NCBI GenBank assembly: GCA_009746045.1
Contig: RPFO01000777.1
Coordinates: 27,501-82,881 of the forward strand
DNA length: 55,381 bases
From: Mesostigma viride
Taxonomy: Eukaryota; Streptophyta; Mesostigmatophyceae; Mesostigmatales; Mesostigmataceae
Direction of reading: 5' to 3'
Numbering within the stretch: the first letter of the stretch is position 1; every line of letters starts with the position of its first letter. The position numbers and the translations under genes are program-made. Under the pieces are notes generated by a model. It searched no databases. It had not been told where the DNA came from and saw only the letters and a program-made list of their open reading frames with translations. Below, in pieces: positions 1-28,012 of this stretch.

Positions 1-149
1 TAATTATGCATCCCAATAGAGGCCCGGGCATAAGTAGTTATCCATCCAACTAGAGGTGCGCAGATAAGTAATGATCCATACATCCTTCTGCCATCGGTTT
101 GTAATGACCAACTATCTGTTTGTGTGTTTGTTTGATTGTTTGTAATTAC

Positions 150-545
150 CCAACGTAGCAGTCACGGTACCCACCTGGGCCAGCCGGCGTCCTCACCACT
201 CATCCAACTGGTCACTATGTCTATACCCACCGTGGCCAGCCAGAAGTTTTCACCTACCTAGAGTGGTCACTATACCCAACTTGGGTGGCGCGTAACTGGT
301 CACTGTACCCGCACATTTGGTCTCTAGACCCACCTTGTCCTGCCAGGACCTTGGTGACAGCCCACGGCGACACCTCGCTCTTCCCACCATCGTAAGTGGT
401 CACTCTGCATGACTAACACACCTTGGTCATTATACCCACACCTAGGTCACTGTAATCACCTTGTCCTAAAAGAATCTCGGCGGCAGCCAGCGACGACACC
501 TTGATGACAGTCTTCTCACCATCTACAGTGGTCACTATCTTTACC
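150..545 (-). repeat. Ladder of decayed copies of the gene A exon-4 3' edge and donor
   Basis: The real exon edge (exon ends at 576, donor GTGGGT) reappears downstream on the minus strand. Copies have edges at about 460 (donor GTGATT) and 334 (donor GTGGGT), with weaker traces near 230 and 170. The copy ending at 460 still translates as GEKTVIKVSSLAAAEILLGQ against GEKTVGEALPLAAAKFLAGQ in the exon. Spacing is about 60-125 bp. Confidence 0.65.
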
Positions 546-575
546 TCAACATGGTCACTGTAGTCATGTACCCAC

Positions 576-6640
<6,065 letters not shown>

Positions 6641-8640
6641 GCCTCAATATGACCGGGGCTGAGAGTAGGTGCCCAGACGACGTAGACAGCGCGCTTGTCT
6701 CTGGGAATCTTGTCATCTGGCCTTAAACCATCCCATCCACTATCCCAGCCGGACTTCTTGTTCTACAGAATGATTATTGAGAATTATAACTCCTTATATA
6801 GCGCTCCTAAGTTACACGAACATACACGTTATCAAACGTCGTACATCCATAGGCAAGCATTCTTGAAGTAAACCGGCGAGCCATTGAGGAAACAAAAGCA
6901 TGCGGTTGCCCAAGTTCATTTTACGAATTGCAATGAGATCATTCTAGTTTGGTTTTCATGGCAGCAGCCTTTCTTCAAGTAAAGAAAAAAATCACATCTA
7001 TGGTCAGTAATGACCGAATGGTCGCCATCGCTCGCCTTTCCGATGCGGGCAATGTCTAAATTGAGTAAATTCGACTATTTTGCCACTTGCCAGAGGATTG
7101 TCTTCCAGGTTACTGGCTGTCGCCACGTTCAGGAACTTCGAGTACGGTCATGCAAAGAAAGTACGTCTTCTAAGTATTAAGGTGGCAAACCCTAAGCTGG
7201 AACACGATAAAAGAAGGAATGACGGCTTCTTTCCGTATCACTTAGTCTTGGTTAGCAGCAGGCAAGCCGGCACGTGGTGAAGGATAACTAAAGCGATGGT
7301 CAGGGCGATGGTTGACATTCTAACAAAACTGGTGAACACAACAAGAACACAAATACAAATTGCGTAACAACATAACCATTGCAGGGGTTGTAAACGTGTG
7401 CATGCAAAGAATTGCGTCGCGAACAACAGGATTGGTGGACGTTCAACGTCACCGTCGTCAAGACTATGACAGGCCTGCGAGTCCTAATGTAACCGCATCG
7501 ATCATTAAACTCCTATCAGCATGATGGAATCGCTAACCTGCCGCCTTTCGCATTTTGCATGTCAAGGTCGCGGGGCAAGCACTCACATCGCTCTCTCCTA
7601 CACGCGACCCAGCCCGTGCTTTGAATGTTAATTATCATGGCATGCTATGCAATGCAGCGGGCTGCCATGTCGTAACAAATTAGCGCACCATGGTCGTCGG
7701 CTCATGAGTGCTTGCAGAATGGGGGCTACTGAAGTACTTAGGCGATGGCAAACCTGACCGGAGAAAAGCTTCAGAGCAAGATTTGAGAAAGACTTTTTCA
7801 GCCAAATCGTTCCACAACCGCTGCAGTGTCAGCTCTGCCGGCAAATACCAGTTTGTATGCGATGTCAGCTGCCAGTGCAAGACCGGGCCCTCCCCCCAAC
7901 GAGGGACCCTTGCACGCATCGCCGTTGAAGGCGCGGGTTACGAAAAGCTGGAGCGGTGGGACATCCTCACTCCAGCCCCAAAGCCCCGGCCACGCTACAC
8001 TTGGCGCCCTGCGTCAAAATGACCAGGCTCCGTTCATGAGGTCCGTCTCCACTAGGTCTAGGCAATCCGACCCCCCTAGGCTTTGCAAGGGCAGCCCCTT
8101 CTCAAAAGGGGTCGCTTTTCCCAGTTTTAGCCTTGCATTTCCTTACAGGCGTACCCCCACTATGCATCGTAAATTGATGCCTGATGGAAGAGCTGCAATC
8201 AGGACGATGCTTTGGTTATTCCCGGCCCAGGCATGAATACCTACCTTGGCATGATCGTGAAAGTAAGTTCCTGCGCCACATCATTGCCGTTTTGTTTTAG
8301 CATACTTCAGATCCATGAACGCAAGCGATTTCGCTTTTGTGCACAGACCACAAGCCACCCTCTTACTTCAAAGGAAAGCGCTTACACGGATACGTATGCA
8401 AGCAGGTGAGTGCTTAGTCACTTCCCTCGCTTTGCTTTGCATGAATCCCCACGAGTTTGCGTGCATAGCTCAGATCAACCACATGAACCAGGACCACAAC
8501 AAGAAGCATGCTTGAGCTATGGCGCATATTGCTGATGAAACAATGAGCCATTAGCTAAGCATTCTGAACTGCCATGCAGAAATCTTTGCGCACTGACCAT
8601 ACTGCAGCCTGCGCTCTGCTTTTGTTGAGCATCTAACTAT
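6641..8640. other. Intergenic or 5' region between divergent genes A and B; no gene recognised
   Basis: The region has lower GC than the flanking exons and scattered short open frames. Short GT-donor-like edges occur (for example AAA|GTAAGT near 8262 and AGCAG|GTGAGT near 8406), so upstream exons of gene B may lie here. None can be supported by homology or phase. Confidence 0.4.
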
Positions 8641-8644
8641 GTAT

Positions 8645-9125
8645 TGCTTGCCAGCTCAGGGGACGTAATGCCGTCTCTCGTCCCCAATGTGCCCATTATT
8701 ATAATTGTTTGCCCCACTTCTCGGTCGTCGTTCAAAACCGCTCTGCTTTCTTGTTGAATTCCTTCTTCCCTGCCAGCTCAGGGGACTTACTGCTGTCTGT
8801 GTCGTGCTTTTCGTCGATCACTGTTGTTGTCTGAAACCTGCCGGCTTACTACCCTCTGCCACCAACTCCGGGGAACTCATCGCTGTATGCATTCTGCTGT
8901 CTATATCTGCTCTCTATATCTGCTCTCTACGTGTGCTATCTGTCGATTCATTTGACAACAACGATTCATTGTTGTTTGAACCCGTAACCTGTTCGCAACC
9001 CGTTTGCTAACTTGTTTTACCACTTTGTTCCGTCACCAGCTCGGGGTGCCAATCTCTGCCTGCATTTTGCCTTGCCGACTGCCTCAGTACTACCTTTTTC
9101 TTCCGCCACCAGCTCGGGGGATCTG
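8645..9125 (+). repeat. Ladder of five decayed acceptor-edge copies upstream of gene B exon 1
   Basis: The acceptor used at 9201-9204 (CCAG, then exon CTCGGGGGACTT) has five earlier copies: CCAG at 8651 (CTCAGGGGACGT), 8773 (CTCAGGGGACTT), 8861 (ACTCCGGGGAAC), 9036 (CTCGGGGTGCC) and 9109 (CTCGGGGGATCT). Spacing is 70-178 bp. Four of the five keep the AG acceptor. Confidence 0.85.
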
Positions 9126-9204
9126 CACCTATTGCGGGATTGACTTATCGTTGTCTTTGTTCTGGTTTTGTGTCTTAACTTCTCACTGCTACTGTCCAAA
9201 CCAG

Positions 9205-20059
<10,855 letters not shown>

Positions 20060-20239
20060 AACTAGCACACCCTGCTGCACTAAATGCTGCAGTGGTTGTG
20101 ACAATTGATACGGTTGCAATCAATCCATTATTTGAAAGCGCGTGTCTGCGTCACATGATCATGAATCGATCCTCAATGCCATGGCCGCTTGGTGGAATTG
20201 GGGCCTATCTAGGTACTAGTTTAAAAAAATTAAAATTAT

Positions 20240-20755
20240 AACATGACTACGTGGGGAGATCAAGTAGCACGCATTCCCTTGCTTGATGGATGGGGGTGAG
20301 CGAAGCCACGAAACCTAACTTAGCTTACTCTAAGCTAATCTAGAAAATCCTAACTTCTCTACTCAGCAAAGCGCCCCTTCCTCCTGGGGGTGGGGGGGGG
20401 GCTTGCCCACAGGGGCTGGCGTGTGGGCCCGGACAATGGTCTGCCACCTCTTCTTGTTCTGCATAGCAGTCCAAGCAAGAGAGAGGGAGGAAATACGGTG
20501 TTCAAACTGGGCTTGGATCACTCGGTCGGCCAGCAACTGCTGTGTATAGCTCATGAATGGCAGGTTTACCAACCTTTCTGGGAATGTCCTTGGGGCCAGG
20601 TCAGGTAAGGATATGCCGCCCTGGCTGGGCCAATCCGCTGGGAGCCAGCGTCCAGACCAAGGCCGGCGGTGTCTATACCTGACTGGTGCGAGCAAGATGT
20701 TCTACGAATGCTATCCTATGCTGCCTAATCTCTATCTCGTCCGTAATGCGAGGCA
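20240..20755 (-). mobile_element. LINE 3' fragment (C-terminal coding end and 3' UTR), minus strand
   Basis: The minus-strand frame at 20363-20695 (ending in sense near RWQTIVRAHTPAP) resembles the C-terminus of the plus-strand LINE at 39154-44098 (KWAQVIEDNEPPQWG) in layout: a Trp/Arg-rich stretch, a leucine-rich helix, then KRWQ or KWAQ. It is 5'-truncated at about 20755, where a (TTAA)n tract begins. Confidence 0.45.
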
Positions 20756-21603
20756 TTAATTAATTAATTAATTATCAACATCACTCCGTTGGGAGTAGAT
20801 GTAGCACATAGCCCTGAGAAGGGGCATATGGCTTTTAATACATTCTAGGCCACTTCATGCAAGGGTGGGAATGTAAGCTACCCCTGCTCTAGGTGCACCA
20901 GGGCACCCGCACCCTCATGGTCTATCACGCTATGCCCGAATAAAGGGGGGAGCATGCCTGTGAGGGGGAAGATCATCATGGCTATACAAAAACTAGAGCG
21001 TGGCCTCTCAGCAGAGAGCAGCTCTCTGCATGGGCACAGCATTACTAAATAAAGCTAGGCATCATCTGGAGTGTGGCTCATCATAGGCACACATGTACAT
21101 GATTAAATAAAGCGCGTGGCTTAGCTGGAATAGGGCCTCTAGGAGGCGTACATGTACATGGCCACGGTCTATCTATTCTACACTACTACTGCTGTATTCC
21201 CCTAAGCTGGGGCGTCTGGAGTCGCTGGGGCCGCGGGGGTCGCCTGCCAGGGCTTGTGGCCGACGTAGATGGCGGCCCCCTTCCAGTACACCGGCTGCCC
21301 CGCCTTGGTCTGCCGGAGCTGGAGGTAGGTCGGCCATAGCTCCCGTCGCCGTGCGAGGCATACCGTTATACAAAGACTCTAACGACCTATGCGTGGAAAA
21401 CCCTACATTCAAGACCTGTCAGAGCATCCTGTAAACCGTGCCATCCAGCCAGGTGGCTGGCCATCTTGTCCACGTGAGCGTCCAAGCCTCGGCGCCATAG
21501 GTGAGCACCGTGAGGACCAGGACCTTGAAGAGCACTTGCTAATTGCGGTCCTCGCCCAGGTCCTTCGCGAGTGCCAGTAGGTGTTGAGCGAGCAGAGCCT
21601 GGC
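20756..21603 (-). mobile_element. 5'-truncated LINE copy with (TTAA)n tail, minus strand
   Basis: In minus-strand order: a C-terminal coding piece (21603-21180), a 3' UTR of about 400 bp (21179-20776) and a (TTAA)n tail (20775-20756). The coding piece matches, with frameshifts, the region of the LINE at 43312-43520 that encodes VLTYGAETWTL. The 3' UTR is shared with 21862-22281 and 50936-50999. A hairpin CTCC-GTTG-GGAG sits next to the tail. Confidence 0.65.
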
Positions 21604-21861
21604 CCAGGCCAGGCCGATTAAATAAATAATTAATTTATTGATTGATTAATAGACACGTGACTGCGTCACGTGAGCATAATTCCTCAGTGGGAGGGGAACA
21701 TGGGATGGAATGGATTATGTAAGCTATCTAGGTCCTAGTTACAGGGTTGTGCGCACCACGCGCGCCCCGAATCGCTATGAAAGTCATACGCAGTCACACG
21801 CGGAGCCCCCACAGACTTGGGGGGGGTCTCCTTCATCACTACTTGCCATCTATCCTTGCGT

Positions 21862-22720
21862 ACCATTAATTAATTAGGAACATAACTCCGTTGGGAGAAT
21901 ATGTAGCACATAGCCCAGAGAAGGGGCATATGGCCTATAATACATTCTACTGAAGCTACTTCCTGCAAGGGTGGGAATGTAAACAACACTTGCTCTAGGT
22001 GCCCTAGGGCACCTGCATGCCACCCAGAGTCTCGGGCAACTCCCAGCTAAGGGGAGCCCGTCATAGGTGGGGAAGATCAGCATAGCTATACAAAAGCTAG
22101 AGCGTGGCATCTCAGCAGAGAGCAGCTCTCTGCATGGGCACAGCTGAACTACATAAAGCTAGGCATCATCTGGAGTGTGGCACATCATAGGCACGCATGT
22201 ACATGGTTAAATATATAAAGCGCGTGGCTTAGCTGGTAGTAGTGCCTGTAGGAGGCGTACATGTACATGGCCACGGTCTATCTATTCTACCCCCCCTTCA
22301 CCACGGGGTGTGGCAAGGTTGTGTCCTGTCCCCATATCTGTTTATTATTGTCGTTGATCACGTCATGCGCCGGGCACGTGCGCGCTTTACTGCTCTTAAG
22401 GGGTTCGAGCCTGGCTTGGACATCCTTAACGACAGCGCGCACGGCGGGGTTAAACCTGGTTACCGCCTGGCCGACTTGATTTATGCGGACGACACCACCC
22501 TCATCGCGCGCCCCGAGCACATTCAGACCTGGCTGGACTGTCTGGGCTTGGAGGCGCGGGCGGTGGGGTTGGAGATTAGTGTCAAAACTGAGGCTATCTA
22601 TGCAGTGATTGGGGCTTCCAGTCGCCCGCCGCTTCCGCGGCTGCTAGACGGGACGGAGGTCCCGTTTCGTGATCGCTGGGAAGCATGCTTCCTGACACCG
22701 CCGCCGATGTGGAGTAGCTG
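21862..22720. mobile_element. LINE copy with inverted 5' part (twin-priming-like structure)
   Basis: A (TTAA)n tract at 21866-21875 and about 400 bp of the same 3' UTR lie in minus orientation (to about 22281). They are followed at once by a reverse transcriptase fragment on the plus strand (22282-22720) with GVWQGCVLSPYLFIIVVDHV and LIYADDTTL. The two parts of one element in opposite orientation are what target-primed reverse transcription with twin priming produces. The RT piece is closely related to the LINE at 42209-43241. Confidence 0.65.
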
Positions 22721-23999
22721 AGGGGTATGCTCCTGTTTTAGAACTCCCCACGGGCCCCGCGACCCGTTGCTAGCCAGGGTGGAAGTTATTGGCCCTGAGG
22801 ATAGCCGCTACACTACCGCCTCGTCTGCCATTACAGTAGAGGACAGCTCGGATGAGGATCACATTCCCATCTAGTGCTTATTATGAGGATTACATCCCCA
22901 TCTTGCTCGCACCAGTAAACCCATGACTACTACGACGGTGTGGCGAGCTATGGATGCCGAGAATGCTCATAACTTTTACATCCGGGCATGAAATTTGGTC
23001 GGGTAAATTGCAGTAGAAGCGTCTTTTGATGACGAACACGATGATATAATTTCAGCCGCCATCGCCCAAGATTTAGCGCAATATCATAAAACGCAGCGCA
23101 GGCAGGGATCGTATTTTCCGGAAACTAGCCATGGCGGAATCACCGTCAGTCGCCTCCCACTCCCCAGCCGATGGGGAGGATTCAGCGCCTCACACCATCA
23201 CGCAACTAGTCGACGCTGTGGACACCATTGCGACCCGGCAGCCATCGCCTGCTGAAGCCGCCATTAACCCCTCATTGGTCCCGTTTAAAGCCGATAAATC
23301 GGCTGCAAAATGCTAAATTTGCAAACCACCCCACAGCCAGCCTACTAACATCCGAGGGCTGTCCTTGGGGGTCAAGCATGTCCATGAGTTGCCCTTCGGG
23401 GTGAGCTATCACAACCTCACATATCTGCAGGGTAGGCCATAGAAAACTACCGCCAAAGTTAGGGGGGTCGAGACGCGCGTTTTCATTTTTGGTAGAATGT
23501 ACATTGTGAAATATGGAATAATACTTAGACACTTGCCACTTTAGGGATGCTAAAGAATTAGTTGGTGAATAGTTTGAGCCATTGGGGTTCATGATTGGAT
23601 GGGTATGCCAGTAGTTATACCCTGTACAACCAGCAGCCCATATACCGGCTGAAACTGTCATTTTTACATAATGCATGATGATATCTCATTGTGGCCACCA
23701 TTATTATGAGTCCAATGACCCAATTACTTGCAGGCTACATAATTTATGAACATCCTTGATAGTTTGGACTCATTGTATACAATAAAATTCTTTATTATGC
23801 TTGCAAACACATGCGTCATTAGGAGTGGGTGATGGCACACGCTGGGACACAAGGCTATATATATTCATTGAGAATGATAGATTATACGGAGGTGAGATAG
23901 GCATGCAACATAAGGAAAAACCCGATAACTGGGAGAATAACCCTGAAGAAATTAATAGTAATCTGACACAGATGCATCCAAGGATCACGCCAGCGGCAC
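22721..23999. other. No gene recognised
   Basis: Short open frames exist on both strands but none looks protein-like. The stretch 23264-23280 carries, inverted, the 17 bases GACCAATGAGGGGTTAA found at 39097-39113 just upstream of the LINE ORF1, so part of this may be LINE 5' UTR. Confidence 0.4.
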
Positions 24000-24077
24000 A
24001 AGGTACAACTAACTATACATCACAAAACTACACGCAGCAACAGCGCTGCCGGCCCACCATGCAGGCCTGGAAGGGAT

Positions 24078-27000
24078 CTAGACCGCATGGGTCGCGACAA
24101 AGTCGGCCCGGGTGCGGCGGAATAACACATCAGCCACGGTGCGAGTGAGGGCGAGTGACAGGCGCGGCCGCCAATACGAGGACCACGTGCGGGCCGACCA
24201 CGGGGCGGTCTGACCCTCGAGGTCGAGGCGGTCTTCACGGCGCTGGCAGCACTCGTGGAAAAACTCCGCTGTCTTGGGGCCCATGGCCCCGAACTCCTCA
24301 AGGACAAAGGGGATGACCCGGTGGGGCCCCACATTGCCGTAGGAGGCAAACTTGTCGCGCTCAGCCACAGCGGCAGCAGCGCCGGCATCCACAGCCGCCC
24401 GGAGGATGTGGCGACCGGAAAGCGGCCGAGCCACGGAGACATCGATGAGCAGGTGGCAACCCTGCCCGTCGTAGTCAAGCACGGTAATGTCGGGGCGGTG
24501 GTTGGGTGAGTAGAGGGCGGCCCCATCCGCGTCCTCGCACTTGATGGTGGAGTGGGGAAAGACCGACCGAACCATGGCACACACCACCCGGAGGAGAGCG
24601 GTATGGAGATAGAGGAACCAGTTCTGGTTCTGCTGGCCACCCATGCACGCGATGTAGTGCGTCCCAGTAGTATCCAGAGCAAGCCCGCAGCTGCCGCAGG
24701 ACGCACCCGCCGTGATGAGAGGTTGCGGGGCAAAGAGCTGGTGGCGGAGAGCGATGGCGTAAAGGGCCGGAACCAGTGTGAACAAAGGGCTCATGGGGAG
24801 GGCGCGCAGGAATGCGGACCCCACGCTCCCCTCAAGGGAAACGGAGTGAAGCCAAGCCTTCCCCTGATCGTTCAAGCTCGCATGCAGACCCATCCAGTCG
24901 GCACAGTGTAGTATACCCGCGTAGGTCTTTTGTTGTTTTTCATGAACGCAGGCAGGGAAGACACTAGGACTGACGACAGTGGACACGCCGGGCGTGCCCC
25001 GGGGCAGGCGACGGTGGACGGCCTGAGCGGGGCGGACGAGGTCGCAAGCCTGCTGGATCCCGAGGTAAGAATCCTGCACAGCCTGCACAAAGGGGAAGGG
25101 GGATGGGGTGACCAAGTCGGGAATGGCGCTGACGGCGCTGGGGACCAACCGGCGGATCTCCGCCCAGGCCTGAGCAACAGAGCCAAGGAAGGCGGCGGGG
25201 GCGAGGCGGGCGGCGCGGGTGAGCCCACACCCGCCCATGCGGCAGGGGAGGGTGGCCAAGCGCATGGAGTGAGCTGGCAGGCTAGGGCCGGGGAGGAGCA
25301 CCTGCAAGGCGGCCTGAATGCGCTCGTCATGGCCTTCCGCGGCAAGCCGCACCAAGTGGGGGGGAGCGCCACGGAGCCAGTGAACCACCCGCGGGTGGGC
25401 GCAAAACCACAGGAGGAGCCCTTTGGTCTGGGGGTCCTTGAGGCGCGCCCAAGTCTCGAGGACATGGGTGCGCTGTTCCACGGTGGCCCGGAGCTCCTCT
25501 TCGACGTAGTCAGGGTCACCCACAGGGACGCCCAGGCACGAGAAACCACGCGCCCGCGCCAATGCCCCCGGGATAGCCGCGGGGAAGCCAGAGCAGTCCC
25601 CCTGGGGCGAAAAGACTGCACACTTGGGGAGGGTGAGCCGAAGGTTGATGGCCGCCATGGCCACTTCAAGGGCAGCCAGGGCGGCAACCACAGCGTCGGC
25701 CGGGCCAAGGGCATGGATATCGTCCATATAGGCGAGGAGCACGACATCCGGGTGCGCAGCGTGGACACCTTGGAGAGCCTTGTGCAGCGGGGCAGACAGG
25801 TAAAAGGGGCCGAGGGGGTCACCTTGCTGGGTTCCCGTGCGGGAAGCGATGTCGGCGAACGTCCCATCCTCCATGAGGAAGGAGAGTTGAGTGGGTTCGC
25901 CGTAGCAGGCTGCTGTCCACGCAAGAAGGTCAGGGAACGCCTCGCCGACGGCCTCAAAGATGCTAGCCTTGGTGACAGCATTGAACGCATTGTGGCAATC
26001 CACCTTCAGCGCCACATGGGTCGGATGCGTCTCGAGGTAGGCCTGAACTGTGTGCACGATGATGTCGCTGCCCCCTTTGGTGGCGACGCCAAGCTGGGCC
26101 GCGACGGACTCCTCAGTATCACTCCGGTTGGGGCAGAAGTAGGCGCGAAACTCGGGGGCCTTTTGGCGACAAATGACCTTACTCACCAGCTTGCGTAGGA
26201 CCTCGCCGCAAGCAATGGGACGAACGCGGCCAGCAGGCGGGGGGACGTCGTCTTTCAGGAGGGCAATGAGGCGTGCCCCAGCCAGCCAAGGGCGCGCCGC
26301 GGGGGCCAGGGACCCCGCGGCCAAGTCGGCGGCAGCCTCAAAGAGTGCGGTCGCCCCGCCATGGCCCGCCATCACGGAGAGGTGCTCGTAGCGCCAGCCT
26401 GAGGGGCCGGTGGAGGAGGCGTTCGGCAGATCCTTCAGCACAGCCGTGAAGATGTCCAGGTCCAGGACAATAGGCGGGGGCGGGGGGGTGGCCGGGGCGG
26501 GCACCGCAAAGGCCGGTTCGTCGGGGTGAAGGTCGCGCAAAGCCTGCAGGGTCGGGGGAGTGGAGGGAGCCAACGCGGTCAGTTCAAGCTTTTGCATGGC
26601 CCGGCTCAATTCACCTACCTTCACCAACCGCATGACGTCAGCTTCCACCCGGGCAAAGGAGGCGGCCCCCGACACCCGGGTGGAGGCCGGAGGCTGCAGC
26701 GCCCACAGCCCTTCCCAATCCCCGAGGAGGAACCGCCGGCAGCGAGCGATGACCGCACCCTGTACGCCACGCACGCCCCGCTCCAACGGCGCTAAGAGGA
26801 GCCGGGGGGTGACGAGAAACAGCTTGTGGCCGAGTTCGTCGAGAGGGTGACTATGCATCCGGGCCAGGGAAAGCAGGGCGCAGCGCGTAAACAAGCTCCG
26901 GGCGCGGTGAGGGACGTCCGGGAGCGTCATGCAAGGGTTGCGCGCACAGGCGGCAAAAGGGAGCGTGGCCAGGAATGCCCAGCCTGCCGAGAGGTCCCCC

Positions 27001-27998
27001 GGATCGCTCGTACCCTGCGATGCCGGTGGAGGGGCAGGGGCCGACCGAGGGGCCGCCCCGGACCGGGAGGCCGGTGCGGCCGCCGGGCCGCCGGGCAGGC
27101 CGTTCTGGGGGGTTTGGCGGCGGCACTGCCGCTCATGCTGGTACCGCCCGTGGATCGAAAAAATCCGCTGGCAATGGGCTGCCGGGCAGCGGTAGCAGTC
27201 CATGGCGCGCATGGCGGCCTCCGTGATGTGGGGGTGGGAAGCCCGAATGTGCACCAGCAACGAATTCCGGTTGGGCAGGCGCGCGCCACACGGGTCACCA
27301 AGGGGACCATCGACTTGGCAATAATGGAAGCCATCTGAGGGGGTGCGCCCACCCGGTTGGGCCGGCCCGGGTCGAGAGGGGGAGGGGTCGGGAGCACCCT
27401 CAGCCAGAGGAACTACAGCTGCAGCGGAACCCAGGGCGGGGCCGGCCGCCGGGCGGTCAGCAGGGCTCGTGGCAGCCGAGGACAAGACCGGCGCGGGGAC
27501 GGCCCCCACGGCCGGGAGGGGGGCGCTGGAGGAGGCAGCCAAGCCGGCGCGCGACCCACGACCACGCACAGGGGAGGCAGGTGTCGGGGCAGGCGCGTGG
27601 GACTGGCGGCGCACGGACACGGGCGAGGGCCCCAGCGGGAGAACGCCAGGAGGCAAGGGGGAAAGGACCGCGGCCCGGCAAAGGGGGCAGGTGGCGGAGG
27701 TCGCGTGCAAGCTCGTGGCGATGCAAGCTTGATGGAAGACGTGGCCGCAAGCAGGGAGGCGGCAGAGACCGTCACCAGGGCGAGGCAGGTCCAAGCAGAT
27801 GGGGCAGGAGGGGCCGCTGGCAGTGACATCCACCAAGTGGGCCGGCCCGTAGTGGGCGGGCGCCGCGTCCCACCCCAGCTCCCAGCTCGGCAGTCGGGCG
27901 ATCTCATCGGCGGAGAGAAGACGGCGGCGCGGACCAGCAGGGTGCCAGACATGGGGGATGCCCGCAAGCTCGAGCACATCGTGCAAGATGGCGGGCAC
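24078..27998 (-). CDS. Retrotransposon ORF2: RING-H2, zinc fingers, reverse transcriptase, CCHC and restriction-like endonuclease
   Basis: 1306 residues counted from GTG at 27998; no ATG opens the frame, which stays open upstream into the end of ORF1. Domains in order: RING-H2 at residues 65-107 with complete C3H2C3 spacing (C65, C68, C84, H86, H89, C92, C104, C107); two C2H2/CCHC-like fingers at about 220-290 (LLVHIRASH; CPAAHCQ); RT at about 530-800 with SSTGPSGWRYEH, RPIACGEVLRKL, GTQQGDPLGP and catalytic AYMDDI near 756; CCHC knuckle near 1100-1118 (CGSCG, then HYIAC); nuclease core near 1166 (HRPDITV, then LLIDVSV). The enzyme would nick target DNA and copy its RNA there. The C2H2 fingers probably bind DNA or RNA, as in R2. 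A RING in such a protein is unusual and suggests, by inference only, ubiquitin-ligase activity. Confidence 0.9.
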   Translation of the reverse strand: MPAILHDVLELAGIPHVWHPAGPRRRLLSADEIARLPSWELGWDAAPAHYGPAHLVDVTASGPSCPICLDLPRPGDGLCRLPACGHVFHQACIATSLHATSATCPLCRAAVLSPLPPGVLPLGPSPVSVRRQSHAPAPTPASPVRGRGSRAGLAASSSAPLPAVGAVPAPVLSSAATSPADRPAAGPALGSAAAVVPLAEGAPDPSPSRPGPAQPGGRTPSDGFHYCQVDGPLGDPCGARLPNRNSLLVHIRASHPHITEAAMRAMDCYRCPAAHCQRIFSIHGRYQHERQCRRQTPQNGLPGGPAAAPASRSGAAPRSAPAPPPASQGTSDPGDLSAGWAFLATLPFAACARNPCMTLPDVPHRARSLFTRCALLSLARMHSHPLDELGHKLFLVTPRLLLAPLERGVRGVQGAVIARCRRFLLGDWEGLWALQPPASTRVSGAASFARVEADVMRLVKVGELSRAMQKLELTALAPSTPPTLQALRDLHPDEPAFAVPAPATPPPPPIVLDLDIFTAVLKDLPNASSTGPSGWRYEHLSVMAGHGGATALFEAAADLAAGSLAPAARPWLAGARLIALLKDDVPPPAGRVRPIACGEVLRKLVSKVICRQKAPEFRAYFCPNRSDTEESVAAQLGVATKGGSDIIVHTVQAYLETHPTHVALKVDCHNAFNAVTKASIFEAVGEAFPDLLAWTAACYGEPTQLSFLMEDGTFADIASRTGTQQGDPLGPFYLSAPLHKALQGVHAAHPDVVLLAYMDDIHALGPADAVVAALAALEVAMAAINLRLTLPKCAVFSPQGDCSGFPAAIPGALARARGFSCLGVPVGDPDYVEEELRATVEQRTHVLETWARLKDPQTKGLLLWFCAHPRVVHWLRGAPPHLVRLAAEGHDERIQAALQVLLPGPSLPAHSMRLATLPCRMGGCGLTRAARLAPAAFLGSVAQAWAEIRRLVPSAVSAIPDLVTPSPFPFVQAVQDSYLGIQQACDLVRPAQAVHRRLPRGTPGVSTVVSPSVFPACVHEKQQKTYAGILHCADWMGLHASLNDQGKAWLHSVSLEGSVGSAFLRALPMSPLFTLVPALYAIALRHQLFAPQPLITAGASCGSCGLALDTTGTHYIACMGGQQNQNWFLYLHTALLRVVCAMVRSVFPHSTIKCEDADGAALYSPNHRPDITVLDYDGQGCHLLIDVSVARPLSGRHILRAAVDAGAAAAVAERDKFASYGNVGPHRVIPFVLEEFGAMGPKTAEFFHECCQRREDRLDLEGQTAPWSARTWSSYWRPRLSLALTRTVADVLFRRTRADFVATHAV

Positions 27999-28012
27999 GG
28001 CCGCACCCGCGC

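Noticed and set aside
7708-8022. 104-codon plus-strand ORF
   Set aside because: No recognisable domain, mixed composition, no splice context or homologous copy; likely chance.
23131-23676. Short plus-strand and overlapping minus-strand ORFs
   Set aside because: Neither looks protein-like; part of the region shares a LINE 5' UTR motif.
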